From Dirofilaria immitis (Eukaryota > Nematoda > Chromadorea > Rhabditida > Onchocercidae): a stretch of DNA of 64,000 nt. The stretch lies in NCBI GenBank assembly GCA_024305405.1, contig JAKNDB010000105.1, positions 1,488,001-1,552,000 of the forward strand, in the 5' to 3' direction. This document shows, piece after piece, positions 32,203 to 45,901 of this stretch. Below the pieces are notes generated by a model that saw only the letters and a program-made list of their open reading frames with translations, searched no databases and had not been told where the DNA came from. The position numbers were made by a program, and so were the translations under genes. How positions within the stretch are numbered: position 1 is the stretch's first letter; the number at the start of each line of letters is the position of its first letter.

Positions 32203-33388
32203 TTTGCACCCAAAATTTTTATACTCTCTTTTCTGCGGCCAATATATTTAGTTGAATTAGTGCCTTAGATCGTTGATTATGTGGAGTCCCTGATAAATTT
32301 TTTTAATATTTATATCATCCCATGGCAAGGGAAAAGAAGAATGAATTTACATCATGATTCTTCACATTTCGGTATTATTATAGAAATATTCGATTATTCA
32401 GTGCGATTTATTCATTAATAATTGGAAAAATTCTGATGGTTTGAGAGTTTTTTCCAGTTATCTCTTTGCGCTTCGATCTCGTTTGTTAACGATCTTCAAT
32501 TCTCAATGAAAGATTTGCTTTCTTAACTTCGATCATGTTTATTTGACGCTTTTAACTATCAACGAAAAGATTGTCAAAGCGGAATTTTGATTTATAATCC
32601 ACATATTTGAAATTTCTTTTTCAATACGCTGTAGCTACATTTTTATGTTTACTAACACTACTAAAAATACTGTGCCAACAGTTAGCGAAAGAGCGGACAT
32701 TGAAATTCATATCAGTAATTTCCTCAATTCCTTTAAAAGTAGAGAATGTGATGCCCGATGAATTTTCGTTTTGTCTTTTAGTCGAACGTTTTGGGGTGAG
32801 CAGGTTTATCATAATTTTATCATCTAGAAATATCGAAATTGAAAGCTACTACATATTGCATGTAATTCCTGATTTTATGATTTAAGTGTTTCTATTAATT
32901 CCTTTCTCTGATTTTGAATTTACTACGATTATTGCGTATCAAGCGATGATCTTTTATATAGAAAAGAAAGACTACATAAATTAGATGTTAAACATATATA
33001 TTAAGCATATAGTATTCGGTAATCTTTTCTTGGGAATAAAATTAAGCTTTTGCAAAGTTGTTCTTTTGGTTACAATTATAACAGTGCGGTGTTTCTCTGC
33101 TGTTTTAACTTGTCTTTTATCTTTTACACTACTTTAACATTTTTGGAGTGCTTATAATTTCTTCAAGATAAAAACGAAACTTAAATAAAGCAGCTAGTAT
33201 TTTTCAATGGTTTTAATGTTTTGAAGTTTTTTGTTTCAAGTGGTAGCGAACTTCCGTGTTTTTCTATTTCCTTTCAGTAAGTAAAATGTTTTGGAACTGA
33301 TTATTGCAGTTGGGAGAATTGTCCGTTTGTCGAGCAAGCAAATTTCTTTGTTTGGTGAGTATTTGGAAATTCCTGAAGCAAAGCAAGG

Positions 33389-33601
33389 ATGCCAGGTTCC
33401 CAAAGTGTAACTGTCGTAGCAGGGAATAGCGCTAATAGCTATTATATATTGGATGGTAGTGATTCGCAGAACGCAGACATGATGGATTTCGATGACGGCT
33501 CTGGTCCAACAGATCCGCGATTCGAAAAACAGCAACAGCAATTATTACATGCTGATTTTTACAATGATTTTGGTGATTTGTTCGATAATGTTAAAGTTTG
33601 A
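33389..33601 (+). CDS. COPS9: COP9 signalosome subunit 9 (CSNAP/MYEOV2-like) small acidic protein
   Basis: Intact single coding exon, 70 aa. The C-terminal block LLHADFYNDFGDLFD matches the defining HADF-NDF-DLFD motif of COPS9, the smallest subunit of the COP9 signalosome, which removes NEDD8 from cullins. Ahead of it are an acidic stretch (MMDFDDGSGPTDPRF) and a Gln run (QQQQ). The N-terminal half (MPGSQSVTVVAGNSANSYY) is low-complexity. The 57-aa human protein has a similar layout: variable N-terminus, acidic middle and this motif near the end. It lies between the innexin and gly-7 on the same strand with 1.2 kb and 0.6 kb gaps, so an operon is not indicated. A pair of splice-like sites upstream (33307 acceptor, donor near 33354) may belong to a 5' UTR intron. 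The start is the first ATG in frame. Confidence 0.8.
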   Translation: MPGSQSVTVVAGNSANSYYILDGSDSQNADMMDFDDGSGPTDPRFEKQQQQLLHADFYNDFGDLFDNVKV

Positions 33602-33804
33602 AATTTAAAATTTTCTGTTCTAATTTTCATGACGATGATGTAATGAAGAAATATCACTGAAATTTGCATAACTTTCAGAATACTATTGTTTCTGAAACTT
33701 CTTCCCTTATATTTGAGAATATTAATGCTGATTTTGTAATAGATTCTATAATTTCCTGTTTCCTGATTCGCATTAGTAATTTACACGCGAGATTTTGGAA
33801 GTGT

Positions 33805-33810
33805 AATAAA
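33805..33810 (+). promoter_or_regulatory. Candidate polyadenylation signal of COPS9
   Basis: AATAAA about 200 nt after the COPS9 stop codon in otherwise featureless 3' sequence. The 33602-34237 interval holds no gene; it also has a 12-A run near 33998. Confidence 0.45.
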
Positions 33811-34237
33811 GTTGTGTAGAATATCTTCCTGGCTTTCATACTTTCTTAATATTTTTTGATCCGTTTCCGTGTGATAATAAAGAACAAAAAGTATTTATTT
33901 ATGTTTGGGCGTTTATTCTTCGTTATCGAATTCTAATTGGTTTGATATAACATTTTATTTTTGTTTGTAGTTTCAAAAATAAACTTTCATTTCAGTAAAA
34001 AAAAAAAAGAATAATAACTGTCCTTAAAGTACGCGATTCTGAATGTAATTGTGAACTGAATTATGTAATAAGTTTTTATTTGTTTGCCAGTTAATCTGTA
34101 AATGACCAATCGATTAGCGTGCAATGTCTATAAAACGACGGTGGTTTGAGTTGCAGCGCTTCTTCAGACACTGGTTAGCATAGTTTGATTGCTTGCATTG
34201 TTTTAATTTTCTAATAATCTTGGCTTTCTAGTTAGAG

Positions 34238-37200
34238 ATGAACTATTCGTATGAAAATGCCATATCCAACAGGTCAGTGCAATCTAGTTAAATCGGAAGA
34301 TGTGTATTCTACTGAGATTATTAATCGAAATATGATATTGACTTTGTTTATTTGGAATTAAATTTTGTTGATCTTGAATTCCAGGAATTGATTTTTAAAA
34401 CTGATTTCCAACTTCCAGGTCGTCTTTGTTATCCTTATTCGCAATTTGCTTTTTACTGCTTGTCTTTACCCTTGCCTATAATTTAAATCAGTCCCAGGTA
34501 TGTTCATGCTTTTCAGTCACTGCATCTTGTTTTATCCGATTGAAAAAAAATTCAAAATTCAATGTATTTAACAAATCTAGTTTATTCTAATGTTAGCTGA
34601 GCATAAGTGGTTCATTTTCATTTACTCTGCTCTCAAACTTGCTGTTCAAAGTTGCAGGAAATAGTCGAGGATTATATGAAGTATGACTACAAAATAGGTG
34701 TATTCGTTAGAGGGTAAGCTTTTCTTTTATTGTGATATAAAAAGTGCACTGTTCATATTATTTAATGATGGCTTTTACGAAAAAAAATCTTTGAATTTAG
34801 TAGAAAGGTGAAAACCAATGAAAAGTTGCTAAGTAATAAGGAAAGCAAGAATTGGAAGAAATATGTGGATTTCGATGATGAATTACCTGGTGATCCGGAT
34901 CCAGATACGGTCTTTAAATTGGGTGAAATTGGGAATTTTGAGCCAAAAGAAGCACAAGCACAAGCAGGGAATTTCGGTATTCACTTCATTATTATTATAT
35001 TTGTTTTCAATGAATAAATTTTGCTATTTTGGAGATTCAAAAATTGAATTCTAAAACCACTGTCTGTGTTGTAGACTTAGATGTAGGAAAATGAGTCCCT
35101 GTAAGATTATTTCAACCTTAAATTTTATTTTCAGGGGAAATGGGTGAGCCAGTTCTTGTCGATAAAACATTGCCAGAAGTTAAAAAGCGATGAGAGAATA
35201 TGGTTTTAACACGTATGTGAGCGACATGATTTCCTTGAATCGAAGTATTCCAGATGTAAGGATGGATGAGTAAGTATTCAGTATTGACCCATTAAGAATG
35301 AAAATGTTTGAAAGTTTTTATCTATCACTGCAAAAATTTTCAGCATTTTCTGGTTGTTAGAACATATTTAAGTTTCATCATTAGCCGCTAAATTTCTTAT
35401 TGATAAATATGTTTTTTTTTTAGATGCAAATATTGGCACTATCCAGAAGATTTACCCACTGTAAGTATTGTCATTGCCTTTCATAACGAAGGTTGGACGC
35501 CATTGCTACGCACCGTTCATTCTGTTTTGTTACGCTCGCCACTTGAACTGATTAAAGAAATAATCTTGGTTGATGATTTTAGTGACAAAGGTTCTGTTTA
35601 ACGATATTTATTTCCGAAAATATTGCTGGATTATTTAAATTATATTTAAAAGTTGTATTTAAATTTAATTGAAAATTACCGTCAATTTGCAAATGATTTT
35701 CATCGTATTTTATGGAATATTCAGAAATAATGCAAAAATGCCTTCTAGATCATTTAAAAGATCGATTAGATATTTATCTAAAGCAATTCAATGGAAAAGT
35801 GAAATTAATCAGAAACACTGAACGTGAAGGACTTATTCGCACGCGCAGTATAGGCGCGAAGGAAGCAGTTGGTGATGTAGTTATATTTTTAGATGCTCAC
35901 TGTGAGGTGAACATCAATTGGTTACCTCCACTTCTAGCACCAATACGTCAGAACAGGTCAGCCAGATTTGTAATTAAAATGCTTTTATAATCTCAAGATA
36001 TTTCGAAGCTGCATTACTAATAGACAATAGAATCCATTGATCAGTTTTTTCTTGTCTTGATTGCAATTGTTCACTGTTGTTTTATTTTCTCCTATAATCA
36101 GTTACATATACAATTTGTTTTTTTTTATTAGAATACTTTATCTGTGTTTAAATAGTTTATTACATTATCTTTTTTTTTTTTGTTTGGATTTTTATCAGTG
36201 CTTCCTAGAATCTTTTCGACTATTAAATGTTTCGTTTTTAGAAAAGTTATGACAGTTCCAGTTATAGATGGTATTGATAAAGACGACTGGTCTTACCGGA
36301 TAGTTTATAATTCAGTGGATAGACATTACCGGTGATTAAATTTTTTCACTTCTGTTTAAAATTTTGTTTCAAAATTTATTTGAAATATATTAATATTTGA
36401 TTCGTGTATTTCAATTTCCAGAATTTTCATTACAGTGGTATCTTTGAATGGGGACTTTTATACAAAGAAACTGAAATATCAGCGCAAGAACTGATACGAA
36501 GAAAGCATAATAGTGAACCATTCAGGTTTGGTTTTTCTGATGAAGTTTTTTTGGTGCCATCAAAATATGATTATTCGTTTTTTCTTTACAAATTTTCCTT
36601 ACTGTTGGAATTCATCAGGTCTCCGACTCATGCAGGTGGCTTATTTGCTATTAATAAGAAGTGGTTTAAAGAACTAGGTTATTATGATCCTGGATTGCAA
36701 ATATGGGGAGGCGAGCAATATGAACTTTCTTTCAAAGTTAGTTTTTTAATCATGAAAGGCATATGTATTTTTAGCATTCCTTGAATTAAAATAATATTGG
36801 TTACAAAAAAAAATTGTAGATTTGGCAGTGTGGAGGAGGGATTTTGTTTGTTCCTTGTTCGCATGTTGGCCATGTGTATCGATCACATATGCCTTACGGT
36901 TTTGGAAAACTTTCCGGGAAACCAGTTATTTCGACTGTAATTACTTTTTCATCAAGAGCTTTTTGTTTCAAGAGCTCCAGTCTTGGTCTCTATTTTGAAT
37001 TTGCATTAAAAGGTTTCAGAATATGCTTCGCGTAATAAAAACATGGATGGATGAATATGACAAATATTATTATATTCGGGAACCATCAGCGAAGCATCGT
37101 TTACCGGGTAACATAAGTTCCCAACTCGAGCTTAGGAAGAACCTAAAATGTAAATCGTTTAAGTGGTAAGTTTGTAATGATTTGAAATTCACAATTTATT

Positions 37201-38424
37201 TAATATTAACATTGTCGCTGGGTGCTCATCGTCATCAATAGATAGTATTAAGTGTATGTCGTAAAGATGGTATTAAGTATATGTCTGGTTGTTACTACTG
37301 AATAATGAGATTCTAAATTTTTTGCATTTTTGTACACAATTTCAAAAATTTAAGGTATATGGAAAAAGTTGCATACGATGTTATTGTTTCTTATCCTCTT
37401 CCACCGGAAAATCAAGTTTGGGGTGAAGCGAGAAATCTTGCTACGGGTATTTCTTTTGCTCATCTTTCTTCTTTTTTTCTCATTACCCAATATAATGGAC
37501 TATATTTAAAAATATTTATAAATAATTTTTGATGAATTTTACAGTTTTGTTACTATTTTCAACTAACTTTTTAATATTTGCACGCATTGAATTTTTCTGA
37601 TACTTTATTCATGTTCATCTCATCATCATTTGACGAAAGATAATAGGATTGAGTTGCATTGTAATATCTCGAATTTAAATTTGATGCAATCTGTAAAATT
37701 GCTGTATGGAGAATGGAACTTTGATAACTATTCATATTGCCTAAATTTGTATTGCATATTTAGGAAAATGCATTGACACTATGGGCCGTCCTGTACCAGG
37801 TATTGTTGGCGCAACTTCATGTCATGGTTATGGTGGAAATCAGGTAAAATGAGTTGAAGTTTTAACTTTTTTATTTCGATAACGTTCCAAGTTATTTTTC
37901 TTTTTGAAATTGATGAAGTTTTTGATTTTGGAGTGCATTTATAGTATTTTCCTTCATTAAATGGTATAGAATAGTAAAGGTCTGATGTTCAGTTGTTTAT
38001 TTTATTTTCAATACTTATATAATGAAGATTTTTTTCAAGTTGATTAAATTGAACAAGGAGGGGCAGCTAACACAAGGAGAATGGTGTATAACTCCAATGG
38101 ATAGAAATTTAATTACTAAACACTGCGTGAAAGGAACAGTTGATGGACCCTTTACTTACAGCGAAGTGAGTTTTTTCTGATATTTATCAGCGATGCTTTG
38201 TTCTTGAGCATTTTTCATGAACTCTATATTCATTAATCCGGGAATTTTGATGTTTCCAAAATGATAGAAAAATTTTACCTTTATAGAAAAGCGAACAAAT
38301 AATGATCAACGATTTGTGCCTGACAGCAGCTAAATCCGTATCCAGTTCAATACTATCAATGGAAAAATGTGATTCAAAAAATCAATGGCAAAAATGGAAA
38401 TGGCGAGAAATATATATCGACTGA
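34238..38424 (+). CDS. gly-7: Polypeptide N-acetylgalactosaminyltransferase, GALNT7/GLY-7 type
   Basis: Golgi type II membrane enzyme that adds GalNAc to Ser/Thr; the GALNT7 branch prefers already glycosylated peptides. Exons: 34238-34272, 34419-34497, 34658-34713, 34801-34976, 35135-35269, 35424-35590, 35725-35956, 36242-36331, 36436-36525, 36619-36736, 36820-36936, 37020-37165, 37355-37446, 37764-37843, 38040-38165, 38287-38424; about 625 aa. Signal anchor [14 protein letters not shown]. Catalytic domain: [22 protein letters not shown], the metal-binding FLDAHCE (DxH), [52 protein letters not shown]-terminal ricin-type lectin domain with [15 protein letters not shown] and [13 protein letters not shown]. 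The [11 protein letters not shown] and [10 protein letters not shown] blocks are why I place it nearest GALNT7/GLY-7. One G is missing at 35187 in exon 5; adding it restores [11 protein letters not shown] and every downstream phase. Confidence 0.93.
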
Positions 38425-39479
38425 TTGAATGGTCGATTTGTAAGCAATTTCTGACAAAAATCTTACTCAGTGCCTTTTCTCATCTATTTGTAATATTCTA
38501 TTTCTGTTGTTCTTGGTAAAATTAATAATACACTTCGGAAATGCTGCAGTTCAACGGAAAATCCCCTTCTTTTATCTATCATAATGCTTTGTATCAGATT
38601 AATATGATTCAAATTTTTATTTATTACGATCATTCATTTAGTCTGATATTTGTTTACTATTTTTCCTGATAATTATGACTTGGAATCTACAGGCAGTAAC
38701 TAAATTTTTTGTTACTAAGAAGTTCTGAATTCCTTAAAATCTTTTTCATAGCACAGTAATAATTTACTGCAAAAAGAATAAAATTATGATTTCTGTGCTG
38801 AAAGGAAAACAAAAATAAAGAGATATAGCAAAAATGAAAATTAATTATAGTAATCTCGATTAAAAGTCGAATATTGAATTGCTCGGCATACCCGCAGGTT
38901 TTTTGTCTTGCCTTTTAATATGGAATTTCATCGAGTCCCTAAAATTTCCAGATTACATTTCATAAATGATTTGATTTTTGTGATTGCAGCTATTAAATTG
39001 TTAGATAGTAACATTTAACATGAATTTCTACCACTTTAATCCAGATTGGTTTTTTTTAGGAAAGACACTGAGATAGTCCGGACCGTCCGCGTTACATATC
39101 ATTTGTCTGCAAACCACTTTTTTTCGGTATCTCTCTATAAAAATGTCTGTCAATTTTTTACTGAAAAAGTATTATTTGTTCGGATCAGACAGAGTTAAAT
39201 TGGTGATCGGCGTGCTTATTATTCATAAATGAGTCTATTTGTTTTGCTTTTGTCGAAATATTTAAAAATTTGTTGAACATATGCATATTTCGCTTTAATT
39301 TGTTCCATAAAGTTCTTGAATTTCTTGAAGAAGTACTTGTCGGCTTTTTGTTATTCTTCACTCCCTCGGTTGGATTTGGGAAAATAACTGATTTCTATTC
39401 TGGCTTGATCCTTATTTTTTCATTTTCTATGGTCTTATATTTTGCAGGTTTTCTGAAAGTATTGAAATTTAAGAGTTGA
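38425..39479. other. Intergenic stretch between gly-7 and the dehydrogenase gene
   Basis: AT-rich; presumably gly-7 3' UTR and the promoter of the next gene. An AATAAA occurs at about 38777. No coding exon was recognised. Confidence 0.5.
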
Positions 39480-42400
39480 ATGGAGACTTCATTTGTAGAA
39501 TCATTGAATATATTCGACTGTAAGTGGATCTTTATCATTGCCTTGGTGATCGCATTTAGGTATTTATTTCGAACAAGTTATAGGATGTCTTCTATTTGAT
39601 CAACATATCTTGTTTAAAAAATATTTAATTTTGAAAGTGATTATATATTTGTAGATTTGCTGTCTTTTAGAGAATGTTTCTTCATTATAATTTCTGATTC
39701 AGGTTTAGATGTTTAAATAATCTATCTGAGCCTTAGTTTTATAATTTGTACCAACCTTTATGATATCAAGAAATTAGAAATTATATTTAAAAAATTTTTA
39801 AAATTTTTAAAAAAAACTCTTTATGATATTAGGTTGCTTAGTTTCTCTCGTTTAGGTTTTATTTCAAAGGCACTCAATTCAAGGAACGCAACACGGCTAA
39901 AGGTTTAATAGCGGTTGTAACAGGTTGTAACTGTGGCATAGGAAAAGAAATTGTACGAGAATTAAATCTTCGTGGGGCCAAGGTGTACATGTTGTGTCGT
40001 AGTGAAGATCGAGCTCGGGATGCTGTCATTGAACTTGTTAAGGTTGAATTGAGAGCAAATTATAATTAATTTAGATTAGAAATTCCAATGATATAAACCG
40101 AAAACTTGCGGTAAAAAAGTTTGATATTTGAATCATTTTTGCGTTTAAAACTGTTAGGTAATATTTTTAAAATCGTTTAGTAAAGCGTATGCTATTCTGT
40201 GAACAGCTAATAAGTTATTACACGAACGCTTAATAGTGTCAGTCTTCAGGTTAATATGGCAGAGGTAACATTAAGCTATTTCTGAACAAAATTCTGCGAG
40301 GTCTTAAATTATTTTTTTTTATTTTCAGCTTGGTTGTAACTCAGAAAGACTATTAGTTAAAGTCGTTGATCTCGCTAGGTTCAAATCAATCAGGACAGCA
40401 GCAGCAGAAATCATAGAAGGTTTCTACTATTTTTGTATTTAAAAAAAAGAAAAAGAATATCATGAGAATTTTCCCAGTTAGTTTACATATACAAATCGTT
40501 AGGTTGAGCAAGCAGTACACTGATAAGCTTTATAAGTTTATTTTAGGAACTTACCTTCGACTTTTATTGCACTGAACAGTCGAATAATTATGCTATCATT
40601 TATTTGACGACCAATAAAAAATGAAAATTGGCTCTTGTTGAATCCTCGTATAAATTAGTCCGAAGAAAATTTAAAGTTTAGAAATTGTGTTAGGATATGC
40701 TTTCATATCTCAGAGTATATGCATTTCAAATTCGCTATGCATTCTTGGTTTCAATTCAGCAGTTAAAACGTGCTAGTTTTGCATGATTGGTAAGATTAAT
40801 TGAATATTATATTGATGTTGCAGAAGAAGATCATTTGGATATTCTAATCAATAATGCGGGTATTATGTTGTATCCGAAGTTTAAGTTGACTGATGATGGC
40901 CACGAATTAGTTTGGCAAACGAACTATCTTGGTTAGTGTTAAGACAATGGAAAAGTAGTTTTTTAACTCTTGTTTTAATTTTTTACTGTAAAATTTTCAT
41001 TGGAGATATAAGCCAAAAAAAGCAGTGTTTGATTTGGTTTCAATATTTATTTTTCAACAGTTAAAAATCTATTCATTTGAGATATATATTGAAATTTAGG
41101 AAAAGGATTTTCATAATTTCGAGCTTGCTTAATCAGATTTATTATAAATAGAGATAATACTGTTTAATGGGAAAAAATTTATTATATCGTGTCAATAAAT
41201 TCTGTTTATATTTATCTTTCTTGCTAACCGATATGAGATCCGTTCACCAGTTAAGAAGTTATGTATTATGATATATGATTTTTTTATTTAAAGTTTTTAT
41301 TGCCTCTGCTAGTCTTTGTTAATGGATAAAAATATTAAGACACTCAGTTTTTCTTGAAGATTTACTTATGTTTTACCTCAGATATATATTTCTTTTCTAT
41401 TATTTATAACAAACGAATAGTACGGTACCAAAATGCTCGTCTGCATTTTCAGCAAATTAGGAGGAAGGAATCAATGGCTTATATTTAGATTATATCTAAA
41501 TAAGTAAGCTTTATAAATAGAGATTTTTATTCCAAATATTGATCTAAATGTTATTCTTGCACTATTGTAAAAGTTTTGTTGAGTTTTACAAGATTAAGTT
41601 TGATGGGACTTGAATTGGGTGAAATGGATTGTATCACCCGCTGTTTGAGTCTGTTCTATGAATTTATGACGACAGGTTTTGTGTCACTTGAGATAGGATT
41701 ATTCTTGGGTTGGTGATTAAAATGAAGCACTGTTTAGTTTAATTGAGAGAATTGATATGTTGGTAAATTTTGCTGATAGCATCTGATAAAAAACTGTTGC
41801 TTTACTTGTCGAATAGGAATAAGAATAAGGATATGAATAAGGATAAGAAGAATAATACGACGAAATATAAGGCGAATAAGCGATAGTTAATTTCGGAATT
41901 CCTTTGGAAGTGGTTAATAGGAAGGAAATTAGCTGTATGACGAATAATAAAACGAATAATCGTTTTTAAAAATATATATATGTATATAGTGTCATATTTG
42001 AGGGGTGCTATGAATATTTGATATCAATTATTGAACAAAGATTAAAATACTGAACATATAACCTGACTGAAACAAGAAACTCTAGACTTATAATAGATGT
42101 AGTTATAGATAAGCGATAGTTAATTTCGGAATTCCTTTGGAAGTGGTTAATAGGAAGGGATATTAGCTGATGTTTAGTTTTATCATGGATGATGAATTGA
42201 AAAAGAATTGTCAGATATAACAGATGATTGCTATGAAATTTTCGGTGTGATAAAGACACGCAATAATTAATCATATAAATAGCTGTTTGAACATCTTTGA
42301 GCAACCGAATTGCATTTCTTATAGACATAATTATAAATCACTTAATTCACTTCAAAAAGTATTTTTTGTTCTTAACATTTTATATTATAAGAAAAATTCG

Positions 42401-44104
42401 GATTTCCAAACGGGTATCGGATAGATGTATTGATATATTTATAAATGAAAGCAGTTTTATTGTTAATCTTTATAGTTTTACATTCTTATCCAAATAGCCT
42501 ACGTAATAAAAGCAAGAAGTTTTCAGGACATTTCTTGCTTACTGAATTGCTTCTACCACTTCTTCGAGCTGCTCCAACTGCACGTATTGTCAATATTTCT
42601 GCATTAGCCCATTTTTATGCCGATCCTATTGATTTGAAACTGATTGATCGTAGAGAAGGCTGGGATTCGAGACAGTCATATTCGAAATCGAAACTTGCTA
42701 TGGTATGATTTTCTGTTGTAAATGAACAACAAAATTGTTTTTAATTGTTCCAAAGAACTGTAATTTAATTTCAAGGTAATGCATGCATTTGAATTAACTA
42801 AAAGATTACGAGCATATGAAAAATCGCACATTACGATAAATGTGTGTCATCCTGGTTTGTGCAATACACGATTGATGCGGTATACGCCATTAGCACAAAA
42901 GCCACTGAACTGTCTTACTGCACCATTCAGGTTTTTTACCTCTGTACTTCATTTTAAAGTGTCTAAAATTTTATATATCTTATTTGAGAAATCTAGGAAC
43001 TTGAAATGCTAAAAACCAGAGCATTGAAGGTAAGTTCAGAGATGGGTCAAGCTTTAATTCAAGTAGTATCATATATAGTGACTTAATAAAAAGCTTACGT
43101 GATAGAAAAGTGAAATTCTCCTTTTCAAGTGGAGATTCTGCAATGAGTATCATTGGTGGACTACTTATTCAATGGATTCCAACATTTATCTTTATTGGCT
43201 TATTGCTTTTTCTTTTAAAAACAAACACAAGGACCTTACAATGAAGAAATATAGTGCTTAAACGCTTTCCGTCTTTAAGACATAAATATTACTGCGACCC
43301 AGTTTAAAGATTTCGGAAATATATTTCACTGTGATTCGTAAATTTCCTTTCTCCTAAAATCATATAGGAAATATTTTCTGCATAATAGATCTAAGCATTA
43401 ATCTTTATTTTTTCTTTCAAAAACTCCAACACTATTTCAATTGTCTCAATTGTTTGTTTCTATTTTTTCAGATGGTATTTGTTGAAAACTCCAAAGGACG
43501 GAGCCCAAACTCCGCTTTTTTGGCTTTATCGAAAACTGTGGCTGGCTCCTCAGGACTTTACTACAGGTATCAGAAACATTAATTTTATTTAAATTTTTCG
43601 GTTTGGAAATCTTTTTATTCTTCATTCCGAACCTCTATTTCCATATTTTTATTGTTTTTAACAATTAAAATGATATTTTTAACGAGTAATACGATTTTTT
43701 GTTGGTTATTTGATGCGCCATCAAGATTATCAGTTGTACTGAGTAATAAATATAACTCGAAACATTTATTTTACATTTTTATTCAGCTTTAACATAAGTT
43801 TCAGTAGCGAAGAGGTTCTTTTTTAGTTTGTCATTCTATTCATTTTTATCGAAATTAAAACATAGAAATAATCCAAAACTGAATCAAAAATATGAATAAT
43901 ATTTTTTTAGTGAATGTGTGCCAAAAATTCGATTGAAATGATGGATTGGGAAAAGAAATGCACCAATCTATATGATTATTCGCTGCATGCTGCAGGTTTT
44001 GATGTAAAGATTAATGAAAAATTATTATCTTAATAATGATGACGTTTAACTGTTGTAAACTGTTTTATTTTTATTTTGCAGTGATTCTTATCCGAAAAAA
44101 TTAA
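39480..44104 (+). CDS. Membrane-anchored short-chain dehydrogenase/reductase, retinol dehydrogenase (RDH11-14) type
   Basis: NAD(P)-dependent oxidoreductase of the classical SDR fold; relatives act on retinoids and other lipophilic alcohols or aldehydes at membranes. Exons: 39480-39559, 39856-40042, 40329-40419, 40824-40931, 42527-42702, 42776-42930, 43472-43566, 43911-43995, 44082-44104; about 333 aa, normal for the family. N-terminal anchor KWIFIIALVIAF. Cofactor motif TGCNCGIG, then YMLCRSEDRA, LDILINNAGIM, catalytic Ser in RIVNISALAH, and Tyr-Lys in SYSKSKLAM; CHPGLCNT follows. The C-terminus LYYSECVPK, then DWEKKCTNLYDYSLH, requires one extra T in 43516-43521 and one extra A in 43923-43927; with both, all phases close on RKN and TAA. 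The substrate cannot be told from sequence. Intron 4 (40932-42526) holds a direct repeat. Confidence 0.92.
41876..42169. repeat. 61-bp near-identical direct repeat inside a dehydrogenase intron
   Basis: Copies at 41876-41936 and 42109-42169, about 233 bp apart, share ATAAGCGATAGTTAATTTCG through GGTTAATAGGAAGG and ATTAGCTG with about two mismatches. A purine-rich region of AATAAGGAT-type phrases (about 41811-41880) lies just before the first copy. There are no terminal inverted repeats or open frame to indicate a transposon. Confidence 0.85.
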
Positions 44105-45901
44105 AGAAACGAATACTGCAAAAATTATTTATATCTTGTTTGGGCTTAATTTAATTCAATGTTAGTCCAAAAGCAGAAAGGAAAGAAGATGCGAAAATTT
44201 ATGCATACCGTCGTTTCTTTCATTGGCTTCTTATTTTGAAAATGTACTGTTCAAATACATTTAATTTATATTATGTAATGATTGAAGACTTTATGCAATA
44301 TTTTTTAAATTTTTTGGTAAACTTCAGTTCTTTATGTATGAATATTAAGATCATAATTAATAGTCAAAAATTTGCAGAATTAAACTTTTCATAAGTCTAA
44401 TTCATTGTTGAAATTCTTTGCATACTTTTTATGTTTAATATTTCAAAATACAAATTTTTCCTATATTTAAATAATCTCTAGCAATTTCATCAATATTGTT
44501 CTATTTCTTGATGTTCGCCATACTTCTCAATCTTTATATATTTTGTCGAAATTCTGTTAGTATATTGAATTATGGGTAAATGCGTTATTTCAACAGAAAT
44601 ATCAAAACTTTATTGCAATAGTTTACTATTAAAATTATATGCACAATTATTAATGCAAGGACAATTTTTAAAAATTATGCGCTGTTGAAAAAGAATACAT
44701 GGTGTAGAGATAACTGCCGTTTAGGGAGTGTCTGATTTTTACTGCTCCATCAATGACATTCCCGAATAAACTGTTCCTAGTGACAGGATTTGCTAGAATT
44801 TGGTGTTTAAAGGATCGACATCCTTTCTTTCTAAAAATATGCTGTTTGACTTAAGCTTTCTGAGTCATTTCATTTTGCAGTTAGAAAATGTCACATGCTC
44901 ATTCGAAAAATAGGTAAGATTGTTCCTTAGCAGTAACTATCGTAATTTAAAAGATGGATCTAAAAAATAGAATTTAAAGCCACATTGACAGTGTGAATGA
45001 TATCCCATTGATATTCGTAATTTTTTTGATCATTATATTTTAATTTTTCTCAGACAATCTTTTTACGTGATTGAAAACGCACACTGAAGTCAAGTATCTC
45101 TGCGGAATATCCTGCTTGGAATAAATCTTGTAGTTTTTGTTGAAGTTTAATGAAACAAAACCAGTTTGACTATTATACAGACATATCTATTCGTATATTT
45201 GATTTTTGATAGAATCGTTTGATAGTATATTTAACTCCTAAACAACATTTTTTGTACTCCATATTAACTGATCTTCACAGTTTAAAAGAGATAAAACTTT
45301 AGAACTTGTTTAAAATTAAGATAAACATATTAAATCATAGCAATACTGACTGATTTGGAAAATCAACTGTATTCTGATCCGCAAAATATCCAACGTTGCT
45401 GAATAGTAGAATCTGAAACAATACTACTTATTCTAGTTGAATACAAGAAAGCATTTTGTATTAGCAATATGACATAAAAATAATTTCAAAATGAATGTCA
45501 TTTGGCCGTAAACGTTTCGAAATTTATTATGATATTATAGTCTCAGTTTTCGGTTCAGATTTGAAGTCGAATTTTATTTATATTTTGCATCAGATAAGAA
45601 GAATTGAAAATAAAGCATTGCTTTAATTTTTAAAGCCTTGGAAGCAGTATAACCCTACTTTTCTTCCATTTCTCACTGAAATGAGAAAAATTTATATTTA
45701 AATACAGGACTGAAAAGTTTTAAAAAATTTCAAATAATACAAATCAAAGTCAGTAAACGGATTTAGCTAGAAAATTATGTGTCAATGACTATAAATTTTA
45801 TATAGAAAATATTTAATCTATTCCATATTTTGAAAAGTAGTCGATTCTTTTAAAATATTCTGTTCTTTCTTGGTCGTTGTTAATATGCAAATTGCTATAC
45901 C
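44105..45901. other. Intergenic stretch between converging genes
   Basis: The dehydrogenase (+) and the orphan gene (-) converge here. AT-rich, with no supported exon; presumably both 3' UTRs. Confidence 0.5.

Noticed and set aside
32607..32885. 92-codon open frame after the innexin
   Set aside because: The innexin closes in phase at 32202, and this frame has neither an acceptor in phase nor recognisable similarity.
43911..44104. Two alternative last exons for the dehydrogenase (each beginning TGA after its acceptor)
   Set aside because: Adding one A at 43923-43927 turns the first into an internal exon (DWEKKCTNLYDYSLH) that joins the second in phase, giving a normal family C-terminus.
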